A stretch of DNA of 64,000 bases. Source: Rhodospirillaceae bacterium (lineage in GTDB: Bacteria; Pseudomonadota; Alphaproteobacteria; Thalassobaculales; Thalassobaculaceae). The first letter of the stretch is position 1, and every line of letters begins with the position of its first letter. A program made the translations under genes and the position numbers. Location of the stretch: assembly GCA_018401495.1 (NCBI GenBank), contig JAGYJX010000020.1:1-64000 (forward strand). The letters run 5' to 3'. A model generated the notes under the pieces. It saw nothing but the letters and a program-made list of their open reading frames with translations. It did no database searches and had not been told where the DNA came from. This document shows, one piece after another, positions 28,275 through 36,075 of this stretch.

Positions 28275-28402
28275 GGCCTGGTCCGGGCGGCGGCGCGGCA
28301 GTCCTGGCTTCGCCGTCCGTGACCCCGGCCACCTCCCTCGGCAACCGTTTCGCCCTGATCGACGTTGTCGAGGCGACACAGGTTGAACGCAGGAGTTGGA
28401 CG

Positions 28403-29083
28403 ATGCTCAGGATCCTCACCGCCATGATCGGCATGGCGATGGTCGCGACCGCGCCCGTCGCCCCCGCATCCGCCCAGCAGGCCGACGCCGCCCAGGTGTT
28501 GGTCGACGAGGCGGTTGCGACGGTGTCCGAATTCACGGCCGATGAGCACTACGACACCATTTCCGACTATGTCGCCCGGGCCAAGGCCGTGATCGTGGTA
28601 CCCCGTCTGATCAAGGCGGGCTTCATCGTCGGCGGCGAGATGGGCGACGGATTGGCGATGTCGCGCACGTCCGATGGCGGCTGGAGCGCGCCAGCGTTCT
28701 ACACGCTCGCGGGCGGCGGCATCGGCCTGCAGGCCGGGGCCGAATCCAAACAGATCATCATCGCCGTCATGACCGAGAAGGGTCTGAACGAACTGCTGTC
28801 GAACCAGGTCGAGGTGGGCGCGAACGCCAGCATCGCCGTGGGCGAGGTCGGAGGTGGGGTCGGCGCCGGCTCGGTCGGATCCCTGGAGGCCGACATGGTC
28901 GCGTTCTCCCGGTCCAAGGGGCTGTTCGGCGGCGGCTCCCTCGACGGGACCCTGATCCGGCCCGACGTCGAGAAGAACACCGCCTACTACGGCGCCGGCA
29001 CCGACGTGAAGGATATCCTGATCACCCGGACCGCCACCAACGCGCGCGCCAACGCCCTGCAATCGGCGCTGGCGGGTCGATAG
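28403..29083 (+). CDS. SYLF-domain (YSC84-like) lipid-binding protein
   Basis: This 226-residue exported protein has a signal peptide over about residues 1-24 (ASA-Q). The SYLF/Ysc84 domain is clear: AKAVIVVPRLIKAGFIVGGE, YTLAGGGIGLQAGAESKQI, MTEKGLNELL, and GSLDGTLIRPDVEKNTAYYG. Family members bind phosphoinositides in eukaryotes, and the bacterial role is in the envelope and poorly defined. ATG at 28403 is 7 bp after AGGAG. It sits between two EcfG-type promoters in the stress island. Confidence 0.9.
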   Translation: MLRILTAMIGMAMVATAPVAPASAQQADAAQVLVDEAVATVSEFTADEHYDTISDYVARAKAVIVVPRLIKAGFIVGGEMGDGLAMSRTSDGGWSAPAFYTLAGGGIGLQAGAESKQIIIAVMTEKGLNELLSNQVEVGANASIAVGEVGGGVGAGSVGSLEADMVAFSRSKGLFGGGSLDGTLIRPDVEKNTAYYGAGTDVKDILITRTATNARANALQSALAGR

Positions 29084-29189
29084 GTGTCCGGACCCGCTCG
29101 CTGCGTGAGGCTCCGTTCGCGCCGGTGGTCCGATGACCTCGAGAGTTGACCGGCCTGATCCTGAAACCGTATCGGCAAGCGAGGCGATG

Positions 29190-29788
29190 ATGAGCGCGAA
29201 CCCGCAGCAACCGGACCTGGAGATCGTCGGTGCCTTGCCGTCCGAAGAGGCGCTGGAGGCGGCGATCGGCGATCTCGCGAGCGCCGGCTGGGACCGTTCG
29301 GAGATGAGCCTGCTCGGCCGGGACACGTTGGTCGGCGGCGAACACCTGGATGTCGACGTCCGCGAGAAGGCGGCCGATCCACAATCGGACCACGAGGCGG
29401 TGATTTCGGATTCCGACGTCCGGCAAGGGCCGCACGCTCGCCACCGGCATGGCGGGCGTCGTCGCCGCCTTCGTGGCGTCCGGCGCCACCGTGCTCACCG
29501 GTGGGACGGCCCTGGCCGCGGTGGTCGGTGCGGCGGTCGCGGGTGGCGGAGCCGCCGCGGTCGTCCAGGGGATCGCCCAGCATCGCCGGCAAGGGGCGCG
29601 AGGATTTCCTGGACGATCAACTGGAGCAGGGTGGCATCCTGCTGTGGGCGAGGTTGCAGGCCCCTGAGGATGAGGGCAGGGCTCGGGAGATTCTTGCCCG
29701 CCACGGTGCCACGGACATCCAGGTGCACCCCGTGGCGAGTTCCGTGCTCGACCGCCCGTCCGACGGCGATGGGTCGCCGGCCGCCTGA
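29190..29788 (+). CDS. YflT-like general-stress protein with glycine-rich membrane segment (two frameshifts)
   Basis: The first part, LEIVGALPSEEALEAAIGDL then SAGWDRSEMSLLG, resembles the YflT/general-stress-17M pattern. One extra base near 29428 shifts into a Gly/Ala-rich hydrophobic segment, TLATGMAGVVAAFVASGATV onward. A second break near 29580-29584 leads to AGKGREDFLDDQLEQGGILL, ending with the strand GATDIQVHPVASS. The Gly-rich region resembles glycine-zipper membrane segments. ATG at 29190 or 29187 may start it. Corrected length is about 199 residues. Confidence 0.6.
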
Positions 29789-29827
29789 GACCCGGCGGCG
29801 GTTGATCGGGGACCATATAGAAACCTT

Positions 29828-29852
29828 GGAACATCGGATGGCGCGCGAGGTT
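29828..29852 (+). promoter_or_regulatory. EcfG-type general-stress promoter for katE
   Basis: GGAAC (29828-29832), a 17-bp spacer and GTT (29850-29852) fit the EcfG consensus exactly. It is about 90 bp upstream of the catalase start and faces it. HPII-type catalases are classical general-stress targets. Confidence 0.7.
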
Positions 29853-29941
29853 CGTAAGCGACCGGACCTCGGGCGGCTCGAGTGGCTTTGCCACCCTGAT
29901 CCGACACCTGGGACCGGCAGTCCTCAGGATCGGAGAGCGCC

Positions 29942-32059
29942 ATGGCAGAGAGACGACCAGTCACGAATGCCCGTACCACGGTGCGGGTGGGCGAGGAGAG
30001 CTTGGAGAGAGGCGCCGGCGGCGAACTCCATCAGACGGCGGGTGCCGACACCCCGACGCTGACCACCGCCCAGGGGATCCCGGTCGCGGATGACCAGAAC
30101 ACCCTGCGGATCGGCGCCCGCGGCCCGTCCGCGCTCGAGGACTTCCATTTTCGCGAGAAGATCTTCCATTTCGACCATGAGCGCATTCCCGAGCGTGTGG
30201 TGCACGCCCGCGGGATGGGTGCACACGGCTATTTCGAGGCCTACGAATCGCTGGCCGACATCACCCGCGCCGATCCCTTCCAGGAGAAGGGCAAGCGCAC
30301 CGAGGTGTTCGTGCGGTTCTCGACGGTCGCCGGCAACAAGGGCTCGGTGGACCTCGCCCGAGATGTCCGCGGCTTCGCGGTCAAGTTCTATACGGGCGAG
30401 GGCAACTGGGACCTGGTCGGCAACAACATTCCGGTGTTCTTCATTCAGGACGCCATCAAGTTTCCGGACATCATCCACGCCGCCAAGCAGGCGCCCGATC
30501 GCGGGTTCCCGCAGGCCCAGACCGCGCACGACAACTTCTGGGATTTCATCTCGCTGACCCCGGAAAGCATGAACATGGTCATGTGGATCATGTCGGACCG
30601 GACGATCCCGCGCTCGTTCCGGTTCATGGAAGGGTTCGGCGTCCACACCTTCCGGCTGATCAACGCCGAGGGCAAGTCGACCTTCGTCAAGTTCCACTGG
30701 AAGCCGAAGCTCGGCCTGCAGTCTGTGGTGTGGAACGAGGCGCTGAAGATCAACGGCGCCGACCCCGACTTCCATCGCCGCGACCTGTGGGACGCCATCC
30801 AGTCGGGCAATTTCCCGGAGTGGGAACTCGGCCTGCAGCTGTTCGACGACGATTTCGCCGATCGCTTCGACTTCGACGTCCTCGACCCGACCAAGATCAT
30901 CCCCGAGGAGGAAGTGCCGGTTCGGCGGGTCGGCCGGATGGTGCTCGACCGGGTGGTCGACAATTTCTTCGCCGAGACCGAGCAGGTGGCGTTCTGCACC
31001 CAGAACATCGTCCCCGGCATCGACTTCTCCAACGACCCGCTGCTGCAGGGCCGCAACTTCTCCTACCTCGACACCCAGCTGAAGCGCCTGGGGGGTCCGA
31101 ACTTCACCGAGATCCCGGTCAATCGGCCGCGCTGTCCGATGCACAACTTCCAGAGGGACGGCCACATGAAGATGGACGTCCCGAAGGGACGGGCCAACTA
31201 CGAGCCGAACTCGTGGGGGCTCGGGCCGCGGGAGGACCCGGTTCGCGGGTTCCGCAGCCATCCGACGCCCGAGCAGGGGGTCAAGGAGCGGGTCCGCTCG
31301 GAGACCTTCGCCGACCACTACAGCCAGGCCCGTCAATTCTACTTGAGCCAGACCGAGACCGAGCGCGCGCACATCGCCGAGGCCCTGATCTTCGAGTTGA
31401 GCAAGGTGGAGACGCCGGCGATCCGCGCCCGGATGGTCGCGCACCTGCTGAACATCGACGACAGCCTGGCGCGGAACGTAGCGGACGGACTGCGCCTGAA
31501 AGACATGCCGGCCGCGGCCGACGCCGCGCTCCCGACCCGGCAGGACCTGAAGGAGTCGCCGGCGCTCAGCGTCATCCTGAACGGGCCGGGCTCGTTCGCC
31601 GGCCGCAAGGTCGGGGCGCTGGTCACCGACGGTGCCGACGCCGCGGTGCTTCAGGCGCTCAAGGCGGCACTGGAGAAGGCGGGCGCAATGCTGGAGATCA
31701 TCGCCCCCCGCATCGGCGGGGTGGAAGCCAGCGACGGAACCTGGATCGACGCCGATCATGAGATCGACGGCGGTCCCTCGGTGGTGTTCGACGCGGTGGC
31801 GCTGGTGGTCTCGGACGCTGGCGCGGCGCTGCTGACGAACAAGCCGCCGGCCCGCGATTTCATCGCCGACGCCTTCGCGCACCTCAAGTTCATCGGCTAC
31901 GTCGAGGCGGCGAAGCCGTTGTTGCAGAAGGCCGGGGTGCTGGACAGCCTGGACAAGGGTTTCATCGCGCTGTCCGGTCCGGCCGACGCGGCCGCGTTCG
32001 TGGCCACCTGCGGGGATCTGCGCCTGTGGGAGCGGGAGCCGGGCATCACCCCGGTCTGA
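29942..32059 (+). CDS. katE: Large-subunit catalase, KatE/HPII type
   Basis: This 705-residue monofunctional heme catalase disproportionates hydrogen peroxide. The distal His is in PERVVHARGMGAHGYFE (His88) and the distal Asn in WDLVGNNIPVFF (Asn161). The proximal Tyr is in GRNFSYLDTQ. As in clade 2 enzymes, a flavodoxin/GATase1-like C-terminal domain follows the core from about residue 545 (GRKVGALVTDGADAAVLQAL). The gene is intact. It is preceded by an EcfG-type promoter and followed by a hairpin at 32077-32097. Confidence 0.97.
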   Translation: MAERRPVTNARTTVRVGEESLERGAGGELHQTAGADTPTLTTAQGIPVADDQNTLRIGARGPSALEDFHFREKIFHFDHERIPERVVHARGMGAHGYFEAYESLADITRADPFQEKGKRTEVFVRFSTVAGNKGSVDLARDVRGFAVKFYTGEGNWDLVGNNIPVFFIQDAIKFPDIIHAAKQAPDRGFPQAQTAHDNFWDFISLTPESMNMVMWIMSDRTIPRSFRFMEGFGVHTFRLINAEGKSTFVKFHWKPKLGLQSVVWNEALKINGADPDFHRRDLWDAIQSGNFPEWELGLQLFDDDFADRFDFDVLDPTKIIPEEEVPVRRVGRMVLDRVVDNFFAETEQVAFCTQNIVPGIDFSNDPLLQGRNFSYLDTQLKRLGGPNFTEIPVNRPRCPMHNFQRDGHMKMDVPKGRANYEPNSWGLGPREDPVRGFRSHPTPEQGVKERVRSETFADHYSQARQFYLSQTETERAHIAEALIFELSKVETPAIRARMVAHLLNIDDSLARNVADGLRLKDMPAAADAALPTRQDLKESPALSVILNGPGSFAGRKVGALVTDGADAAVLQALKAALEKAGAMLEIIAPRIGGVEASDGTWIDADHEIDGGPSVVFDAVALVVSDAGAALLTNKPPARDFIADAFAHLKFIGYVEAAKPLLQKAGVLDSLDKGFIALSGPADAAAFVATCGDLRLWEREPGITPV

Positions 32060-32076
32060 TATCGCGCCTGGATACG

Positions 32077-32097
32077 GGGGAAGGCCCGGCCTTCCCC
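32077..32097 (+). terminator. Hairpin after katE
   Basis: GGGGAAGG (32077-32084) pairs with CCTTCCCC (32090-32097) around CCCGG, 18 bp after the catalase stop. No T-run follows directly, so it may be a weak or Rho-assisted terminator. Confidence 0.5.
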
Positions 32098-32211
32098 GCC
32101 GGTCCGGGCGGGACGCCCCTGGCGGTTTGTGAGGAAAGCGAGGATCGGATACGGTTTGCGCTGTGCCGAAGGGGATGGCTGTCACTCGGACCCAGAAGGA
32201 GGCCCGAGGCA

Positions 32212-32472
32212 ATGGAAAAACGCTACGACCGCCGCTCGGCTCCCAGGAGGGGAGCGAGCGCAACGACGATCGATCCCGCCGCCGCGATGGATGATGCCGG
32301 GTGCACGCGGCTGGACCATGAGCTGCGCGACCTCTATCGGGAATTCGGCGGCGATGGGAAGATTCCCGACCGCTTGCTGGACCTCGCCCGGAAGATCAGC
32401 GACGCCTACGAGGATGCCACCGGCATCCCCCCCGCGTCCGACGCTGCCGGCGACCGGCGCGGAGACGCCTGA
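32212..32472 (+). CDS. Putative NepR-like anti-sigma factor
   Basis: This 86-residue protein has no membrane segment. Its core, LDHELRDLYREFGGDGKIPD then RLLDLARKISDAYED, fits the NepR pattern (LR..Y......vPdrfldLl..L). In alphaproteobacteria NepR binds and inhibits EcfG until phosphorylated PhyR takes it away. The gene has a Shine-Dalgarno GGAGG upstream and lies about 0.75 kb from the ecfG gene, on the opposite strand and separated by one gene. The usual nepR-ecfG pair is adjacent and co-oriented. A near-match promoter GGAAA-N16-GTT precedes it. The assignment rests on the short motif only. Confidence 0.5.
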   Translation: MEKRYDRRSAPRRGASATTIDPAAAMDDAGCTRLDHELRDLYREFGGDGKIPDRLLDLARKISDAYEDATGIPPASDAAGDRRGDA

Positions 32473-32633
32473 CGGCCGCCCCGGCGGGCTTTCTCGCGCC
32501 TCGGGAGGACGCTCGGAACGCCGCCGTTTTCGTTGGAACTCCAGGAACAATCCGCACGGCGCCGACTTGAATCGTCGCGGCCAGAGGGGAGCAGAGTTCC
32601 CTGCCGGCCGATACCATTCACAGGAGATTTCAA

Positions 32634-33122
32634 ATGGCTGTGCAGACCATGAAGGACCTGTTCCTCCACGGTATCCAGGACGTCTATTACGCCGAGAAGC
32701 GGATCGTGGAGACGATCCCGAAGATCGCCAAGGCGGTGGACTCGAAGAAGCTCAGCGAGGCGCTCGAGCATCACCTCGAGGAGACCCGGGGCCAGATCAA
32801 GCGGCTCGAGAAGGTGTTCGAGAACTGCGGCGAGAAGGCCAAAGGGGTGGAGTGCCCGGCGATCGACGGGATCATCAAGGAATCCGACGAGATCATCAAG
32901 GAGACCAAGGACAAGCAGGTGCTGACCGCGGCCCTGCTGGCCGGGGCCCAGGCCGTCGAGCACTACGAGATCTCGCGCTACGGGACGCTGTGCGAGTGGG
33001 CCAAGCTGCTTGACGACGACGACAGCTACAAGCTGCTGAGCGAGACGCTGGCGGAAGAGAAGGCGGCGGACAAGAAGCTGACCGACATCGCCCAGAAGGA
33101 CGTGAACCGCAAGGCTGCCTGA
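32634..33122 (+). CDS. Ferritin-like DUF892 protein (YciE/YciF family)
   Basis: This intact 162-residue cytosolic four-helix protein starts TMKDLFLHGIQDVYYAEKRI, the DUF892 hallmark, with LEHHLEETRGQIKRLEKVFE and EHYEISRYGTLCEWAK. The Glu/His pairs fit a ferritin-like diiron site. YciE/YciF homologues are induced by osmotic and general stress, and their activity is not settled. Upstream GGAAC (32544-32548) is followed after 17 bp by CTT, a weak match to the EcfG promoter. Confidence 0.92.
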   Translation: MAVQTMKDLFLHGIQDVYYAEKRIVETIPKIAKAVDSKKLSEALEHHLEETRGQIKRLEKVFENCGEKAKGVECPAIDGIIKESDEIIKETKDKQVLTAALLAGAQAVEHYEISRYGTLCEWAKLLDDDDSYKLLSETLAEEKAADKKLTDIAQKDVNRKAA

Positions 33123-33146
33123 CCGGCACGCGTTGACTGAAGCCGA

Positions 33147-33173
33147 CGGCCCGCCGCGGGTAGCGGCGGGCCG
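33147..33173. terminator. Bidirectional hairpin between the YciE-like gene and ecfG
   Basis: CGGCCCGCCGC (33147-33157) pairs perfectly with GCGGCGGGCCG (33163-33173) around GGGTA. It lies between two converging genes and can serve both. Confidence 0.75.
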
Positions 33174-33216
33174 ATTGGCGTTCGGCGAGAGGTGCGGGGT
33201 CAGGGTATGCGGGGGA

Positions 33217-33774
33217 TTAGGGTAGTGGGCTGTTGCTCGAGGGCTGGGCGGTCCCGACGACGGCGTCGTCCAGGAACTCGTGCTCGTCGTCGGAATCGAG
33301 CAGTTTCAGAAGCGCGGTTCGCGCGCGGCTGACCCGGCTCTTGATGGTTCCGAGCGCGCAGTCGCAGACGTCGGCGGCTTCCTCGTAGCTGAGGCCGGCA
33401 CCGCCGACCAGGATCACCGCTTCGCGCTGGTCGATCGGCAGCTTCAGCAAGGCCTCGTCGACCTCCCGGAGCTTGACGGACCATTCCTGCGAGGCTTTCG
33501 AGTAGACGCCGGGCAGTTCCTCGACCATCAACAGGGGCTCGCGGGCCCGCTTGTGGTAGTTGGTGTAGAAGGTGTTGCGCTGGATGGTGCACAGCCAGGC
33601 CCGCATGTTGGTCCCTGGTGCGAACTGCGCGATGTTCGCGAGCGCCTTGGTCAACGTCTCCTGCACGAGATCGTCGGCTTCGGTCTGATTGCGAGTCAGC
33701 GACCGCGCAAATGCACGCAGCGATGGGAGAAACGAGACCAGCTCCCGGTGCAACGGTGACAGTCGTTCGGCCAT
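33217..33774 (-). CDS. ecfG: EcfG-type general stress response sigma factor
   Basis: This 185-residue ECF sigma factor has no fused anti-sigma or C-terminal extra domain. Region 2 is LRAFARSLTRNQTEADDLVQ followed by ETLTKALANIAQFAPGTNMR then AWLCTIQRNTFYT. Region 4 is LPIDQREAVILVGGAGLSYE then EAADVCDCALGTIKSRVSRA. Both fit the EcfG group, which transcribes GGAAC/GTT promoters. ATG at 33774 was chosen because GAGGAGG lies 9 bp upstream; a TTG at 33783 is possible. No PhyR or HWE kinase gene is in the window. Its likely targets here are katE, the 27987 gene and perhaps sodC and the YciE-like gene. Confidence 0.9.
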   Translation of the reverse strand: MAERLSPLHRELVSFLPSLRAFARSLTRNQTEADDLVQETLTKALANIAQFAPGTNMRAWLCTIQRNTFYTNYHKRAREPLLMVEELPGVYSKASQEWSVKLREVDEALLKLPIDQREAVILVGGAGLSYEEAADVCDCALGTIKSRVSRARTALLKLLDSDDEHEFLDDAVVGTAQPSSNSPLP

Positions 33775-34031
33775 GATGATCAACCTCCTCGCCGGTTTTC
33801 GGCCTGCGTCTTTTACGAGGCGTCGATTCCATGGACCGGCTCTGGCGGGGTTTGTTCCCCCGCTCGGCAGAAAGAGTCCGACCTCAGGCGGCCGGTTGGC
33901 GTGTTCGCTCGGCGATGAAGCCCGCGCGTGGCGGGGTGCCGTTGGGAACCATCGCGCTCCTCGTGGCTTGCGATGGCGGGACGGCTCCGTTGGGCGGTCC
34001 CGTTCCGATTGGCCTTAAGGGAGAGATGTCC

Positions 34032-34568
34032 ATGAAACCGGTTCGTGCCGTGCTCGGCGCCGCTGCACTGCTGGTCTGCGTGGCCGACGTCGCAGCGGCC
34101 GACATGTCCGCGACGGCGATGCTGCGCGATGCCAAGGGTGCGGAGGTGGGGTATGTCCAGCTGCGCGAGACCGCTTCGGGAACGGTGTGGCTGACCCTGA
34201 ACGCGACCGGCCTGCCGGTCGGCACGCTTGGTTTTCACATCCACGAAACCGGCGCCTGCGAGGCGGCCGGGGGGTTCAAGTCGGCCGGCGGGCATCTGGC
34301 GGGTGGTCGCCAGCACGGCATCCTGAGCGACGGTGGCCCGCATCCGGGCGACCTGCCCAACATCCATGTGCCGGAAGGCGGCAGTCTCGTCTACGAGACC
34401 TTCGTCGCCCAGGGTGTGCCGTCCGAACGGGGGTGGAGCGAGCAGGTCGGGCTGTTCGACGGCGACGGATCGGCGGTCGTGATCCACGCCGGGGCCGACG
34501 ACTACCGCAGCCCGCCCGCCGGCGAAGCCGGCGACCGGATCGCCTGCGGCGTGCTGGAGAAGCGTTAG
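34032..34568 (+). CDS. sodC: Periplasmic Cu/Zn superoxide dismutase
   Basis: This 178-residue enzyme converts superoxide to peroxide in the periplasm. A signal peptide covers about residues 1-23. The metal ligands and disulfide partners are seen in GTLGFHIHETGACEAAGGFK, KSAGGHLAGGRQHGI, PHPGDLPNIHVPEGG and VVIHAGADDYRSPP, with the second Cys in DRIACGVLE. ATG at 34032 has GGAG 8 bp upstream; the in-frame ATG at 34026 is less well spaced. Its stop interlocks with the stop of the convergent methyltransferase (TTAG). GGAAC at about 33947 is only a weak EcfG-promoter match. Confidence 0.94.
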   Translation: MKPVRAVLGAAALLVCVADVAAADMSATAMLRDAKGAEVGYVQLRETASGTVWLTLNATGLPVGTLGFHIHETGACEAAGGFKSAGGHLAGGRQHGILSDGGPHPGDLPNIHVPEGGSLVYETFVAQGVPSERGWSEQVGLFDGDGSAVVIHAGADDYRSPPAGEAGDRIACGVLEKR

Positions 34569-35255
34569 CCGCGCCACGCCGCGGCGACGGCCGGCTTGCG
34601 GAGCAGCGCGACGTCCCGGACCGGGATCTCGCACAGCCAGCCGCGCTGGTCGGCGATCAGCCGGAAGGTGGCGGCGCGGTAGAACACCACGTGGGTCGGA
34701 TCGCGTCGGTAGTGCCAGCCGGCGAACCGGGCGTCGTCGTCCTGGAAGCTGGTCATGATCGCCAGACAGCCGCCCGGCCGCAGCAGTCGGTCGAGGCGGT
34801 CGAACTCCTCGGCCGGGCGGTGGAAGTGCTCCACCGTCTCGGAGCAGGTCACGAAATCATAGACCTCGGCGAGCACCGCCGGCTCAGCGTGAAAGAACGG
34901 GTCGTACAGCGCCACCCGGTGCCCGGCCTCGCGCAGCATCGCCGCCAGCGCCGGACCGGGGCCGCACCCGTAGTCGAGGCCATGGCTGCCCGGCCGCAGG
35001 CGGTCGAGCAGCGGCCGGGCGAGCCGCGACAGGAAGCGCCGGTAATCCGGATCGTCGGGATCGTTGCGGTGGCTGAGGTAGTGCCTGCGCTCCTCCTCCG
35101 CCGTCGGGAATTGCCGCGGATCGAGGAAGGTCGCCTCGCAGGTCGGGCAGCGCCGGTAGTCCCGGCCCTGCACGCTGGCGAAGCGATCCGAGGATGGCGC
35201 CCGGCAGACCGGGCAGGCCGCGGCAGGCCGCCGGGTCCGGCGGCGGCGCGCTCAT
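34565..35255 (-). CDS. Zinc-ribbon class I SAM-dependent methyltransferase (frameshifted)
   Basis: With the frame restored the protein opens with a CPVC...CPTC zinc ribbon. An insertion loop (FPTAEEERRHYLSHRNDPDD) and the SAM-binding motif GLDYGCGPGPALAAMLREAG follow, then YDFVTCSETVEHFHRPAEEF and LLRPGGCLAIMTSF. The break near 35195-35215 coincides with a 10-bp near-tandem duplication (GGCCTGCCGC / GGCCTGCCCG) between the two Cys pairs. ATG at 35255 overlaps the upstream gene by four bases. Substrate unknown; it belongs to the methyltransferase-domain group common in alphaproteobacteria. Confidence 0.8.
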
Positions 35256-35974
35256 GGTGCGGCGGTGCGCGCGAGGTAGACGGTCTGGGTGACGTCGCGA
35301 TCCTGCACCGGGTGGCGGAACGTCACCGGGGCGGCGCGAGCGGTGGCGAAGGCTTCGGCCAGCCGGGAGGTGAAGGTGGGGTCGGGCGGGTCGTTCGACC
35401 ACAGCCCGAACACGCCGCCGGGTCGGAGATGGCAGGCCAGCCGACGCAGCCCCTCGGGCCGGTAGAAGCCGGCGTTCGCCGGGTCGAGCAGGAAGTCCGG
35501 GGAATGGTCGATGTCGACCAGGATCGCGTCGAAGCGGCGCCCCGGGCGGTCCGGGTCGAATCCGGCGGTCCCGGCGGCCAGGGCGAAGAAGTCGCCGTGC
35601 ACGAACCGGCAGCGGCGGTCGCCGGTCAATTCCGGCCCGAGCGGAAGCCGCCCCTCGCGATGCCAGTCGATCACCGCCTCCAGGGCGTCGACCACCAGCA
35701 GCGACGCCACGGAATCGTGTTCCAGCACCGCCTGCGCGGTGTAGCCGAGGCCGAGGCCGCCGACCACCACGTCGAGGCTGTCGGCAGTCAGTTCGGCGAG
35801 GCCGAGCCGCGCCAGGGCGATCTCGGAGGCGGTGAACAGGCTCGACATCAGGAACTCGTCGCCGAGCTTGATCTCGAACACGTCGATGCCGAGGGTGAGC
35901 TCGCGCCGTCGACGCAGGCTGAGCGCGCCGATCGGTGTCGGTCGGTAGTCGAGTTCCTCGAAATACAGGCTCAC
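35252..35974 (-). CDS. Spermidine synthase-like SAM-binding protein
   Basis: This intact 240-residue Rossmann-fold protein begins with GTG at 35974. A spermidine-synthase-like core is visible: LDVVVGGLGLGYTAQAVLEH (SAM loop), VVDALEAVIDWHREG, RCRFVHGDFFALAAG, FDAILVDIDHSPDFLL, and HLRPGGVFGLWSNDPP. The polyamine-binding residues of true SpeE enzymes cannot be confirmed. Translational overlap with the zinc-ribbon methyltransferase suggests the two act on one pathway. Confidence 0.8.
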   Translation of the reverse strand: MSLYFEELDYRPTPIGALSLRRRRELTLGIDVFEIKLGDEFLMSSLFTASEIALARLGLAELTADSLDVVVGGLGLGYTAQAVLEHDSVASLLVVDALEAVIDWHREGRLPLGPELTGDRRCRFVHGDFFALAAGTAGFDPDRPGRRFDAILVDIDHSPDFLLDPANAGFYRPEGLRRLACHLRPGGVFGLWSNDPPDPTFTSRLAEAFATARAAPVTFRHPVQDRDVTQTVYLARTAAP

Positions 35975-36075
35975 GGCTTTCCTCGTCGCAGCTGATCGCT
36001 CTTAGCACGCTGCCGGCGGTGTCGCGACCGTCCGGCGGCCCGCCGGCGGCCCTGGACTTGGCGGCTGTTGCCGGG

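Noticed and set aside
33834..33858. EcfG-type promoter facing ecfG itself (autoregulation)
   Set aside because: On the minus strand GGAAC is followed after 16 bp by GGT rather than GTT, which is too weak to claim.
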